Below are positions 15,314-23,328 of a DNA stretch of 30,748 bases, piece after piece. The stretch spans positions 1 to 30,748 of the forward strand of contig CAAGIL010000067.1 in NCBI GenBank assembly GCA_900769905.1. The letters run 5' to 3'. The position numbers and the translations under genes are program-made. Numbering within the stretch: position 1 is the first letter of the stretch; every line of letters begins with the position of its first letter. Below the pieces are notes generated by a model. The model saw only the letters and a program-made list of their open reading frames with translations, was not told the DNA's origin and ran no database searches. Origin of the DNA: Rikenellaceae bacterium. Its GTDB lineage: Bacteria; Bacteroidota; Bacteroidia; Bacteroidales; UBA932.

Positions 15314-17695
15314 ATGAACATCATCAACAAGAAAATCCAGCTCGCGGATGGCCGCGTGATTGAGATTGAGACCGGTAAGCTGGCCAAGCAGGCCGCCGGT
15401 TCGGCCGTTGTCAAGATGGGTGGCACTATGCTTCTTGCCACAGTGACGGCCGCCACAGAAGTAAAGGAAGGCACCGATTTCATGCCTCTGACAGTCGACT
15501 ACAAAGAGAAGTTTTATTCAGCAGGACGCTTCCCTGGCGGATTCATGAAGAGGGAAGGCAAGTCCAGCGACTATGAGATCCTCGTATCCAGACTTATCGA
15601 CAGACCTATCCGTCCTCTCTGGCCGGATGATTTCCACCTTGAGGTCTTCGTCAACGTAACCCTTATTTCCGCAGAGAAGGACATACAGCCTGATGCCCTT
15701 GCCGGCCTCGCAGCTTCCTGCGCCCTCGCCACCTCCGACCTTCCGTTTGGCGGCCCTATTTCCGAGGTGCGCGTGAGCAGGGTGAACGGTGAGTTCGTAA
15801 TCAACCCTAGCTTCTCCCAGATGCAGAACTCCGACCTCGAACTTATGGTCGCTGCCACCGAGGAGAACATCATGATGGTTGAGGGTGAGATGAATGAGGT
15901 CAGCGAGCACGATATGCTCGAGGCCATCAAGTTCGCCCACGAGGAGATCAAGAGACATTGCCGTGTACAGAAGGAACTTATGCACGAGCTCGGCACCGAT
16001 GTCAACAAGCGCGACTATCCTCACGACGTGGAGGACGAGGAGCTCAAGAAGGCGGTTCACGAGTTCTGCTATGACAAGTGCTACGCCCTCGCCAAGTCTG
16101 CAAAGCCTAAGAAGGAGCGCGAAGAGGGTTTCAAGGCAATCAAGGACGAGTTCCTTGCCACCATCCCTGAGGATCAGCTCGAGGAGAAGACCCCGCTCGT
16201 GGAGAGGTACTACCACGCAGACGAGAAGGAAGCAATGCGCAACCTTATCCTCGACGAGGGAATACGTCTCGACGGCCGCGTATGCAACGAGGTGCGTCCG
16301 ATATGGTGCGAGGTGGATTACCTCCCTTGCGCCCACGGTTCAGCCATCTTCACCAGAGGTGAGACCCAGTCCCTGGCTACCGTTACCCTCGGCACCAAGA
16401 TGGATATGAAGGAGACCGACGAGGTTCTCATCCAGGACGACCAGCAGTTCGTGCTCCACTACAACTTCCCTCCTTTCGCCACCGGCGAAGCCAAGCCTCA
16501 GAGGGGTGTGGGCCGTCGTGAAATCGGCCACGGAAACCTCGCTCTCCGTGCCCTCAAGCCTGTAGTTCCTCTCGCTCCGGAGAATCCTTACGCAGTTCGC
16601 GTAGTGTCCGATATTCTTGAGTCAAACGGCTCATCTTCAATGGCTTCCGTGTGCGGTGGCTGCCTCGCCCTTATGGATGCAGGCGTGAAGATCAAGAAGC
16701 CTGTAGCAGGTGTTGCAATGGGACTCATCACCGACGAGACCTGCCCTAACGACCGCTATGCCATCCTCACCGATATCCTCGGTGACGAGGACCACCTCGG
16801 AGATATGGACTTCAAGGTGACCGGTACCAAGGACGGTATCACCGCTACCCAGATGGACATCAAGGTGGACGGTCTTTCCTACGACGTGCTCGAGAAGGCT
16901 CTTGAGCAGGCACGCCAGGGCCGCCTCCACATTATGGGTGAGATGATGAAGACCATCAGCGAGCCTCGTGAGGACTACAAGCCATTCGTTCCTCGCATCG
17001 AGCAGCTCAGGGTTGCTTCCGAGTTCATCGGCGCAATCATTGGCAAGGGCGGCGAGACCATCCAGAAGATTCAGAAGGAGACCGGCACCACCATCACCAT
17101 CGACGAGCAGCCAATCCCTGGCACCAACCTCACCGAGGGTGTTGTGGACATCGCTTCCGACAACAAGGAGAATATGCAGAAGGCCATTGACTGGATCAAG
17201 GGCATCTGCGCAGTTCCTGAGGTAGGTACCGTATATCACGGAAAGGTGGTTTCCATCCTCGAGTTCGGTGCTTTCGTGGAGATACTCCCTGGAAAGGAAG
17301 GTCTGCTCCACGTTTCCGAGATTGCCTGGACCAAGACAGAGAAGGTCGAGGACGTGCTCAAGGTCGGCGACGAAGTGGATGTCAAGTTGCTTGAGATTGA
17401 CTCCAAGACCGGCAAGATGCGCCTTTCAATGAGGGCTCTCGTAGAGAAGCCTGAGGGATATGTCGAGCCTGAGCGCAGGCCTCGCGGAGACCGTCGTGAT
17501 CGCAATGACCGCAACGAGCGCAATGACCGCGGCCCTCGTGGTGAGCGCCGTGAGCGTGGAGAGCGTCGCGAAGACCGCGGCGAGCGCCGTGACTTCCGTC
17601 GAGACGACCGTCCACGCAGGAACAACGGTCCACGCAACGAAGCTCCCGCCCCGGTAGTTGACGACTTCAAGGAGCCTGTTGACGAAATCTTCTAG
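15314..17695 (+). CDS. pnp: polyribonucleotide nucleotidyltransferase (PNPase)
   Basis: A 793-aa 3'-5' phosphorolytic exoribonuclease. Domain order: RNase PH-like domain 1 (about 10-145), a helical linker, RNase PH domain 2 (about 330-545) with the active-site Asp region ILGDEDHLGDMDFKVTG, a KH domain (about 562-625, with the loop IIGKGGE) and an S1 domain (about 637-708, GAFVEILPGKEGLLHVSE). It exceeds the roughly 710 residues of the E. coli enzyme because of a tail from about 716 rich in Arg, Asp, Glu and Gly (RRDRNDRNERNDRG and similar), probably disordered and RNA- or partner-binding. The gene follows rpsO as in most bacteria, with a terminator between. A strong bidirectional terminator lies 15 bases after the stop. 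Confidence 0.97.
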   Translation: MNIINKKIQLADGRVIEIETGKLAKQAAGSAVVKMGGTMLLATVTAATEVKEGTDFMPLTVDYKEKFYSAGRFPGGFMKREGKSSDYEILVSRLIDRPIRPLWPDDFHLEVFVNVTLISAEKDIQPDALAGLAASCALATSDLPFGGPISEVRVSRVNGEFVINPSFSQMQNSDLELMVAATEENIMMVEGEMNEVSEHDMLEAIKFAHEEIKRHCRVQKELMHELGTDVNKRDYPHDVEDEELKKAVHEFCYDKCYALAKSAKPKKEREEGFKAIKDEFLATIPEDQLEEKTPLVERYYHADEKEAMRNLILDEGIRLDGRVCNEVRPIWCEVDYLPCAHGSAIFTRGETQSLATVTLGTKMDMKETDEVLIQDDQQFVLHYNFPPFATGEAKPQRGVGRREIGHGNLALRALKPVVPLAPENPYAVRVVSDILESNGSSSMASVCGGCLALMDAGVKIKKPVAGVAMGLITDETCPNDRYAILTDILGDEDHLGDMDFKVTGTKDGITATQMDIKVDGLSYDVLEKALEQARQGRLHIMGEMMKTISEPREDYKPFVPRIEQLRVASEFIGAIIGKGGETIQKIQKETGTTITIDEQPIPGTNLTEGVVDIASDNKENMQKAIDWIKGICAVPEVGTVYHGKVVSILEFGAFVEILPGKEGLLHVSEIAWTKTEKVEDVLKVGDEVDVKLLEIDSKTGKMRLSMRALVEKPEGYVEPERRPRGDRRDRNDRNERNDRGPRGERRERGERREDRGERRDFRRDDRPRRNNGPRNEAPAPVVDDFKEPVDEIF

Positions 17696-17710
17696 CAGGC
17701 TGACACAATA

Positions 17711-17746
17711 AAAAACAGGTCGACCCACACGGGCCGGCCTGTTTTT
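17711..17746. terminator. bidirectional terminator between pnp and the collagen-like lipoprotein gene
   Basis: AAAAACAGG (17711-17719) pairs with CCTGTTTTT (17738-17746). An inner CCC/GGG stem closes an ACAC loop (17727-17730). The T run on one strand and the A run on the other allow it to stop transcription from both convergent genes. Confidence 0.9.
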
Positions 17747-17761
17747 GCGTTATGCAGTCAG

Positions 17762-19552
17762 TTATTCGGCAGCGATGTAGCTGATTTTGCTGATTTGGAC
17801 AATGCCGTTGCTGGCCGCCTGAGCGCAGTCGATGGCAATCTTATAATAAAGACCTGCACCAACTTTATCGGAAGGTACTGCCATAGTGATTTCACCTGCT
17901 TCTTTTTTGTCTGCTTCTATGTTTTCGACAATCGGCTCTTCACACGCAGAATCAGAATATACTGACAGTGTGATGGAGTTGATTTTGTCAGCATCAGTGA
18001 TTTTATCAACGGCCAGAACCACCTTTTCAATTTTGGCTGCAATAGGCTCGATGGTCTTTACGGTAGCTGTGTAAGAAGAACTCTTGCTTCCGCATTTGAT
18101 GTACGTCCAATTGTTGTTCCAACTATTGTTATTGAAACCAAACATATCAAAGCTGTAGTATCCAGTCTTTGCTGTCCAGTCTTTGTTGTATGCTCCACAA
18201 TTGTTATTTCCCTTGTTCTCATCCGGGAAGCTGAGTATTACACTTCCGGCCTTTACCGGTTCGCTTCCCTGGGCTGCCTGGCTGATGCTGATTACCTGCA
18301 GGGCCTCTTTGGAGTTGCTGCCGAAGACGCGTATGTGTCCGGTGCGTGCCGCGCCCTCGTTGGCTGCCACGTTCACCCTGATGGTCTCGTTCCTGTCTTC
18401 GGCCTTGGTGGTCACAATCGTGAGCCAGTCGGCATCCTCCGCGTCAACGACCGCGCTGAAGTCGAAGTTTACGAGTATAGGAATGTCAACGCTTCCTCCT
18501 TCGGCGGCAGTGTTGAATTCCAGGCCTTCCGCGAAGCTGATGTGGCGCTCGCAGAAATTGATTATGTGGAGGGAGGTGTAGCCGCAGCCGTCATCGAGTA
18601 TGATGTTGATGAACCCGTCCACATAAGTGGCCGGAGCCTTGACGAAGATGGTGCCACTGACTGCATCAGTCCTTTTGAGCTGCACTGCGTAGTATCCGTC
18701 GGATGATGCGGATATCCTGGCGTTCTCGCCCGCATTCCTGATTTCGTAATCTATGGCTATGGTTTCGCCTGCGGCAATTACTGCCTCTCCGTTCTCGATG
18801 CTCAGGACAAGTTCGGTCTTGGATTTCATAGGAATGTCCAACTCCGTGCCGTCGTTCAGGGTCAGGTGGAGGAAGTAATCGTCGTAGGTGACGTTCGTGA
18901 ACAACGGGTCTCCGTTTCCGGAGGTGGCGGCTCCGAGCCTGTTCCAACTTTCTCCGTTGTCGTAGGAAACATACCAGAATCCGTCCTCAATCTTGAGCTT
19001 AGGGGTGACTCCGTCGGTGCCATTTGCGCCGTCTGCGCCATTTGCGCCGTCTGCGCCATCGGCTCCGTCAGTACCATCGGCACCATCGGTGCCATTGGCC
19101 ATGATCCTGTTGCCCTGCTCATCCAGCAGCCACTCTCCATTCAGGGTCCAGTAATAGTTGCCGTCCTCTCCCTGCTTGATGCTTATGACAGGGGTGCTTC
19201 CGTCCTTTCCATCTTTACCGTCGGTACCGTCTTTCCCGTCAGCGCCATCCTTTCCGTCCTGACCATTATATATGGTGATGTCCCCGTTCTTGAAGAAACT
19301 GATTTTGTAACCTATGGTTTTGCCCTCGGACTCGACAGGGGTGACGGAAGTGATGTAATCCTGCCCTTCAAGTGCCTGGACTATGGTCTGGAGCGCGCTG
19401 ATGTTGGAGTTCATCTGCTGACACAGGGTCTCAAGTTTGCTGACCCTGTTTTCGAGCTCATCTACTTCGCTTTTCAGTGCATATTTGTCGCACGACACGG
19501 TGGAAGCTGCAAGAACCGCCATCAAAATGGTAACTAGAATCCTACGTCTCAT
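17762..19552 (-). CDS. lipoprotein with coiled coil, collagen-like Gly-X-Y tracts and BACON-like domain
   Basis: A 596-aa surface-type lipoprotein. The signal peptide ends in a STVSC lipobox with C21 lipidated. Residues 24-62 are a heptad coiled coil (LKSEVDELENRVSKLE), then a DUF4988-like stretch (YITSVTPV, GYKISFFKNGDITIYNG). Two Gly-X-Y tracts, 97-118 (mostly GKD) and 154-181 (mostly GAD/GTD), flank a segment with WTLNGEWLLDEQG. After a beta-rich middle, a BACON-like domain lies at about 340-428 (ADWLTIV, ending ISISQAAQ), and a C-terminal beta domain with an Asn-rich loop (FNNNSWNNNW) covers 435-596. BACON domains are associated with glycan or mucin contact, so a role in adhesion or glycan binding is inferred. 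Start ATG 19552 is supported by the lipoprotein signal and a promoter just upstream. It stands alone between two terminators. Confidence 0.9.
   Translation of the reverse strand: MRRRILVTILMAVLAASTVSCDKYALKSEVDELENRVSKLETLCQQMNSNISALQTIVQALEGQDYITSVTPVESEGKTIGYKISFFKNGDITIYNGQDGKDGADGKDGTDGKDGKDGSTPVISIKQGEDGNYYWTLNGEWLLDEQGNRIMANGTDGADGTDGADGADGANGADGANGTDGVTPKLKIEDGFWYVSYDNGESWNRLGAATSGNGDPLFTNVTYDDYFLHLTLNDGTELDIPMKSKTELVLSIENGEAVIAAGETIAIDYEIRNAGENARISASSDGYYAVQLKRTDAVSGTIFVKAPATYVDGFINIILDDGCGYTSLHIINFCERHISFAEGLEFNTAAEGGSVDIPILVNFDFSAVVDAEDADWLTIVTTKAEDRNETIRVNVAANEGAARTGHIRVFGSNSKEALQVISISQAAQGSEPVKAGSVILSFPDENKGNNNCGAYNKDWTAKTGYYSFDMFGFNNNSWNNNWTYIKCGSKSSSYTATVKTIEPIAAKIEKVVLAVDKITDADKINSITLSVYSDSACEEPIVENIEADKKEAGEITMAVPSDKVGAGLYYKIAIDCAQAASNGIVQISKISYIAAE
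19010..19093 (-). repeat. Gly-X-Y coding repeat tract 2 (9-18 base units)
   Basis: It encodes residues 154-181 of the collagen-like lipoprotein, mostly Gly-Ala-Asp and Gly-Thr-Asp. On the plus strand, units such as GCCATTTGCGCCGTCT recur almost exactly, which makes slippage and length variation likely. Confidence 0.85.
19199..19264 (-). repeat. Gly-X-Y coding repeat tract 1
   Basis: It encodes residues 97-118 of the same lipoprotein, mostly Gly-Lys-Asp. The 9-base periodicity is clear but the DNA units are less identical than in the other tract. Confidence 0.8.
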
Positions 19553-19574
19553 CTTATACTGGTTTTCAGAATCA

Positions 19575-19605
19575 CAAAGTTCGCATTTATTTATACAAAA
19601 ACAAA
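19575..19605 (-). promoter_or_regulatory. promoter for the collagen-like lipoprotein gene
   Basis: Minus-strand TTTG (19605-19602), 19 bases, then GAACTTTG (19582-19575), one mismatch from TAnnTTTG. The -33 element overlaps the T run of the preceding terminator. The predicted leader is about 15-20 bases. Confidence 0.55.
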
Positions 19606-19636
19606 GCAAGGAGTCGATATCCCATCGACTCCTTGC
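19602..19636 (-). terminator. strong terminator after the cyclophilin gene
   Basis: A perfect 13-bp stem: GCAAGGAGTCGAT (19606-19618 on the plus strand) and its complement 19624-19636, with a 5-base loop. On the minus strand it is followed by TTTGTTTTTG. It closes the S9-DUF1846-flippase-cyclophilin unit. Confidence 0.85.
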
Positions 19637-19643
19637 AGCAATT

Positions 19644-19683
19644 CTAACCTAAAATTAAACCTATGAAAAAACTATTCGATTAA
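19644..19683 (+). other. possible relic of a SusC-type gene start (MKKLFD-stop)
   Basis: The plus strand reads TAACCTAAAATTAAACCT directly before ATG at 19663, then six sense codons (MKKLFD) and TAA at 19681-19683. The AT-rich leader and ATGAAAAAA start resemble the stereotyped beginnings of SusC/TonB-type genes in Bacteroidales, as I recall them. No such gene follows; the frame closes at once and runs into the antisense of the cyclophilin gene. It could be a remnant, a leader peptide or chance. Confidence 0.3.
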
Positions 19684-19706
19684 AATAATTACAAATTCTG
19701 TGCCAA

Positions 19707-20393
19707 CTATTGACTGTCAGCAAGCTTTATTGTAATAATCTTCACAGGGGAGAGCGGACAGTCCCTGGAGTTGGTTTCAACAGCTGCAATTTTGTCAATA
19801 ATGTCAAATCCTTCCACTGTCTGACCGAAAACAGTGTAGTTTCCGTCAAGCTGGGCGCAGGCATCGGCATCCTGGACAAGATAGAACTGGGAGCCTGAGG
19901 ACTCCCTCAGCGGGTTTGCGGCATCGCCTCTGCGGGCAGCGGCGAGGGCTCCCTTGAGATGTTTGTATTCAGGAACAAATTCGGCAGGAACCGTGTAATC
20001 CGGTCCGCCGGTGCCCCACCTGTTGCTGTCGGAGTTCGGGTCCTTGGTCTGAGGGTCTCCGGCCTGGATCATAAATCCGTTGATTACGCGGTGGAAAAGG
20101 ATTCCGTCATAATAGCCTGAGAAGGCGAGTCTGGCGAAGTTCTCGCGGTGCTTCGGAGTGCCTTCATACAGTTTCACCTTGATGATGCCCATATTGGTGA
20201 TGATGTCGAAGACAGGCTCGGCAGGGAGTGAATCGATTTTCTGGGCCACGACTTCGGCCAGCCTGGCCTCCTTGGCTGCTGCTTCAGCGGCCTCAGCGGC
20301 CTCGGATTCAGCCTTTTTGGACTTATTGCCGCAACTGCATACCATTGCGGCTGCTCCGGCAATTGCCAGGGCGAAAAAAAGTACTCTTTTCAT
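19707..20393 (-). CDS. lipoprotein peptidyl-prolyl cis-trans isomerase, cyclophilin type
   Basis: A 228-aa protein with a lipoprotein signal (VCSC, C21 probable lipidation site), an Ala/Glu-rich helical linker (about 28-52) and a cyclophilin domain from about residue 60. The domain shows FHRVINGFMIQAGDP (100-114), the conserved SGSQFYLV strand and an end with DGNYTVFGQTVEGFDIIDKI. It should speed proline isomerisation of folding proteins in the periplasm or at the outer membrane. The ATG at 20393 overlaps the flippase stop as ATGA, implying coupled translation; the longer open frame upstream lies in flippase sequence and lacks the signal peptide. It is the last gene of the unit, with a strong terminator 71 bases downstream. 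Confidence 0.94.
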   Translation of the reverse strand: MKRVLFFALAIAGAAAMVCSCGNKSKKAESEAAEAAEAAAKEARLAEVVAQKIDSLPAEPVFDIITNMGIIKVKLYEGTPKHRENFARLAFSGYYDGILFHRVINGFMIQAGDPQTKDPNSDSNRWGTGGPDYTVPAEFVPEYKHLKGALAAARRGDAANPLRESSGSQFYLVQDADACAQLDGNYTVFGQTVEGFDIIDKIAAVETNSRDCPLSPVKIITIKLADSQ

Positions 20394-21850
20394 ATTCTCT
20401 TGGTTTTTATGAATTTCAGTGCAAAAGGGAGACAATATATAATAAGTATTACGCTGCCTCCAACCAGACTTGCCCACAGAGGCGGTTCCAGTCCCGCCCA
20501 TTTTGGAAGAGATGTGAGGCAGAACAGTACGGCAGTCAGGGCCACGCAGCCCCCTATGGTCTTCATATCATAGTGTACAGGGTATTTCCTGCGTCCTATG
20601 AGCCAGCTCGCCAGCATCGCGCTTCCGTACCCCGCGAATCCTCCCCAGGCGCAGGCCCAGTAGCCGATCTTCGGGACGAAAACCACGTTCACGAGTATCA
20701 TCACGGCGGCTCCGAAGGCGCTGATTACGGCACCCCACCAGGTCTTGTCCGTGAGCTTGTACCAGAACGAGAGGTTGAAGTACACTCCCATAAAGATTTC
20801 CGCCATCATCACCACCGGCACGACATCCAGACCTTCCCAGTAGCCGCTCCCCACAAAGTATTTGAGCAGAGGCATATACACCACTACGGCAAGGAAGGCG
20901 AGCAGGGTGAAGATGATGAAGTACTTCATCCCGTCGGCGAGAGTTTGCGGGCTGTTGCGGTCCCGGCTGTCATTGAACACGATGGGCTCGTACGCGTAGC
21001 GGAAAGCCTGGGTGAGCAGGGACATAATCATCGCAATCTTCACGCAGGCACCGTAGATGCCGAGCTGGACCATACCCTCCTCCCCGGGCATAAGTTTCGG
21101 GAAGAGCATCTTGTCGGCGACCTGGTTCAGGATACCCACCAGGCTCAGGATGAGAAGCGGGAGGCTGTATTTGAGCATACGCCGGCACAGACCCTTGTCC
21201 CAACCGTACGCAATACCACGAATCTCCGGGATGAAGAGCAGGGTGGTGAAAAGCGTACAGGCAAGGTTGGCGAAGAAGATGAGTCCCGCACCCCCGTCGA
21301 AGCGCTCGAAAAGCGGGGCGCAAGCCGGCAAGTCCTTGAGCACCAGGAAGATGACAAGGTTCAGTATTATGCTCGGGATAATGAAGGCGAACTTAAGGAA
21401 CACGAACCTGAGCGGGCGGCGCTGCTGCCTGAGGCGGCTGAACATTATGGCCTGGAAAGCATCCAGGGCGGTGATTATGCCGAAGCAGGCTATGTACTCC
21501 GGGTGGGTGGCGTAGCCGAGTGCGGCCGCAACAGGTACGCGGAATACGATGACCAGCGCCAGGAACACCAGCGCGACCAGTCCCACCATACGCAGGGCGG
21601 TGCTGTACACGAGGCGTTCGTCCTCGTCCTTTTTCCCGCAGAAGCGGAAGAGGGTGGTCTCCATACCGAAAGTCAGCAGGGCGAGGAAGAAGGCCGTGTA
21701 GGCGTAGAGGTTCGTGACAATTCCGTAGCCGCCGCTTTCTGCCGCAATCTTATAGGTGTATACGGGCACGAGCAGGTAGTTCAGGAACCTGCCCACTATG
21801 CTGCTCATCCCGTAGATGGCGGTGTCTTTAAGAAGGGACTTGAGGTTCAT
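20390..21850 (-). CDS. polysaccharide biosynthesis/oligosaccharide flippase (Wzx-like, MOP superfamily)
   Basis: A 486-aa inner-membrane protein with 12-14 predicted helices and the layout of lipid-linked saccharide flippases. The start MNLKSLLKDTAIYGMSSIVGRFLNYLLVPVYT is the usual MOP opening of an amphipathic helix and first membrane span with an Arg/Asn pair. Later come AIMFSRLRQQRRP and QVADKMLFPKLMPG. It would move a lipid-linked sugar unit across the inner membrane. No glycosyltransferase lies beside it, and Bacteroidota often carry such a lone copy outside capsule clusters, so the substrate is not inferable. It starts 4 bases after the DUF1846 stop and overlaps the cyclophilin start by 4. 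Confidence 0.9.
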   Translation of the reverse strand: MNLKSLLKDTAIYGMSSIVGRFLNYLLVPVYTYKIAAESGGYGIVTNLYAYTAFFLALLTFGMETTLFRFCGKKDEDERLVYSTALRMVGLVALVFLALVIVFRVPVAAALGYATHPEYIACFGIITALDAFQAIMFSRLRQQRRPLRFVFLKFAFIIPSIILNLVIFLVLKDLPACAPLFERFDGGAGLIFFANLACTLFTTLLFIPEIRGIAYGWDKGLCRRMLKYSLPLLILSLVGILNQVADKMLFPKLMPGEEGMVQLGIYGACVKIAMIMSLLTQAFRYAYEPIVFNDSRDRNSPQTLADGMKYFIIFTLLAFLAVVVYMPLLKYFVGSGYWEGLDVVPVVMMAEIFMGVYFNLSFWYKLTDKTWWGAVISAFGAAVMILVNVVFVPKIGYWACAWGGFAGYGSAMLASWLIGRRKYPVHYDMKTIGGCVALTAVLFCLTSLPKWAGLEPPLWASLVGGSVILIIYCLPFALKFIKTKRI

Positions 21851-21854
21851 CTTG

Positions 21855-23318
21855 TCATTGTTTTCTCACCGGGTCACAGGTGAGGCCTATGTTCAGCTTC
21901 TTGAAGATTTTGCGGTCCACCTCGCTGAGCATTACGGTGGAGTGGACCTGGCAGCCGTCCAGTTCCGGAAGTTTCTCCAGAGCTTTGCGGCAGTTCTCGT
22001 CCTGGGTGCTCAGCATTGAAAGGGCAACCAGAACCTCATCAGTGTGCAGGCGCGGATTGTTGCCGTGCAGGTAGCTGACCTTCATCTTCTGTATAGGCTC
22101 GATCATCGACTGTGGAATGAGCTTCACGTTGTGCCCTATGCCTGCAAGATGCTTGGTGGCATTGAGCAGCAGGGCTGCGCTTGGACCAAGAAGTTCGCTG
22201 GTCTCCGCGGTGATGATGGTGCCGTCGTGGAGCTCAATTGCCGATGAAGGCACTTCGGAAAGCTCCTGGCGCACCTTGGCGGCGACGGTGGTCTTGCGGT
22301 AGTCAGTCGTGAGCTTCGCCTGCTTGAGGAGCAGGGCGATTTTGTTGACTTCGGCCTCGTTCTCCCCGTCCACGGCAAGCTTGTTCAGCGCCGTGTAGTA
22401 GCGGCGTATGATTTCGTCCCTCGCGGCATCGCAGCACACGTCCTCATTGCTCATGCAGAAGCCGACCATATTCACGCCCATATCGGTAGGGGACTTGTAC
22501 GGGTTCTCGCCGTAGATGCCTTCGAAGAGGGCGTTGAGCACCGGGAAAATCTCGATGTCGCGGTTGTAGTTGATTGCAATCTTTCCGTATGCCTCAAGAT
22601 GGAAAGGGTCGATCATGTTGAGGTCGTTGAGATCTGCGGTAGCGGCCTCGTAGGCGATGTTGACCGGGTGCTTGAGCGGCAGGTTCCATACCGGGAAGGT
22701 CTCGAACTTGGCGTATCCGGCTTCCACGCCCCTCTTGTGCTCCTGGTAGAGCTGGCTCAGACATACGGCCATCTTGCCGCTGCCCGGACCCGGGGCCGTG
22801 ACTATCACCAGCGGCTTGGTGGTCTGGACGTAGTCGTTGCGCCCGAATCCCTCCTCCGAGTCGATGAGGGCCACGTTGTTGGGGTAGCCTTCGATGGTAT
22901 AGTGGTAGTAGGCCTTGATGCCCAGGTGCTCCAGTTTCAGGCGGTAGGCGTCTGCACTGCTCTGGCCGTTGTAGTGGGTGATGACCACCGAATTCATTGA
23001 GAATCCGCTCTTCTGGAACTCGTTCCACAGGCGCAGCACGTCCATGTCGTAGGTGATGCCCAGGTCCTGGCGCACCTTGTTCTTCTCTATGTCCAGGGCG
23101 CTGATTACAATCACGATCTCTGCCCTGTCGCTGAGCTTCTGGAGCATCTTGAGCTTGCTGTCCGGCTCGAATCCCGGAAGCACGCGGCTTGCGTGGTAGT
23201 CGTCCCCCAGCTTTCCTCCGAGCTCGAGGTAGAGCTTGTTGCCGAACTGCTCCACCCTCTCCATAATGTGCTCGGACTGGATCCTGAGGTACTTGTCGTT
23301 GTCAAATCCTAGTTTCAT
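21855..23318 (-). CDS. DUF1846 family protein
   Basis: A 487-aa cytoplasmic protein of the DUF1846 family, widespread in Firmicutes and gut Bacteroidota. The N-terminal MKLGFDNDKYLRIQSEHI, YLELGGKL, DDYHASRVLPGF and EKNKVRQDLGITYD blocks are characteristic. Residues 177-182 (GPGSGK) resemble a nucleotide-binding P-loop within VIVTAPGPGSGKMAVCLSQ. Structures have been solved for the family, but the role is unassigned as far as I know. The ATG at 23318 is chosen because AGGA lies five bases ahead and the protein then begins exactly like its relatives; an ATG at 23345 would overlap the S9 gene by 17 bases. It sits 10 bases after the S9 stop and 4 before the flippase gene. Confidence 0.92.
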   Translation of the reverse strand: MKLGFDNDKYLRIQSEHIMERVEQFGNKLYLELGGKLGDDYHASRVLPGFEPDSKLKMLQKLSDRAEIVIVISALDIEKNKVRQDLGITYDMDVLRLWNEFQKSGFSMNSVVITHYNGQSSADAYRLKLEHLGIKAYYHYTIEGYPNNVALIDSEEGFGRNDYVQTTKPLVIVTAPGPGSGKMAVCLSQLYQEHKRGVEAGYAKFETFPVWNLPLKHPVNIAYEAATADLNDLNMIDPFHLEAYGKIAINYNRDIEIFPVLNALFEGIYGENPYKSPTDMGVNMVGFCMSNEDVCCDAARDEIIRRYYTALNKLAVDGENEAEVNKIALLLKQAKLTTDYRKTTVAAKVRQELSEVPSSAIELHDGTIITAETSELLGPSAALLLNATKHLAGIGHNVKLIPQSMIEPIQKMKVSYLHGNNPRLHTDEVLVALSMLSTQDENCRKALEKLPELDGCQVHSTVMLSEVDRKIFKKLNIGLTCDPVRKQ

Positions 23319-23328
23319 ATTCCTGATC

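Noticed and set aside
17236..17670. Minus-strand Arg/Ser-rich frame opposite the pnp 3' end
   Set aside because: It is a shadow of the repetitive Arg-rich tail of PNPase.
19010..19264. Short regular repeats that could suggest a CRISPR array or satellite
   Set aside because: The period is 9 bases in frame with Gly-X-Y codons inside a lipoprotein gene; there are no spacers or cas genes.
20228..21883. A 551-codon plus-strand frame antisense to the flippase and cyclophilin genes
   Set aside because: No domain, biased composition, and it overlaps two well-supported genes.
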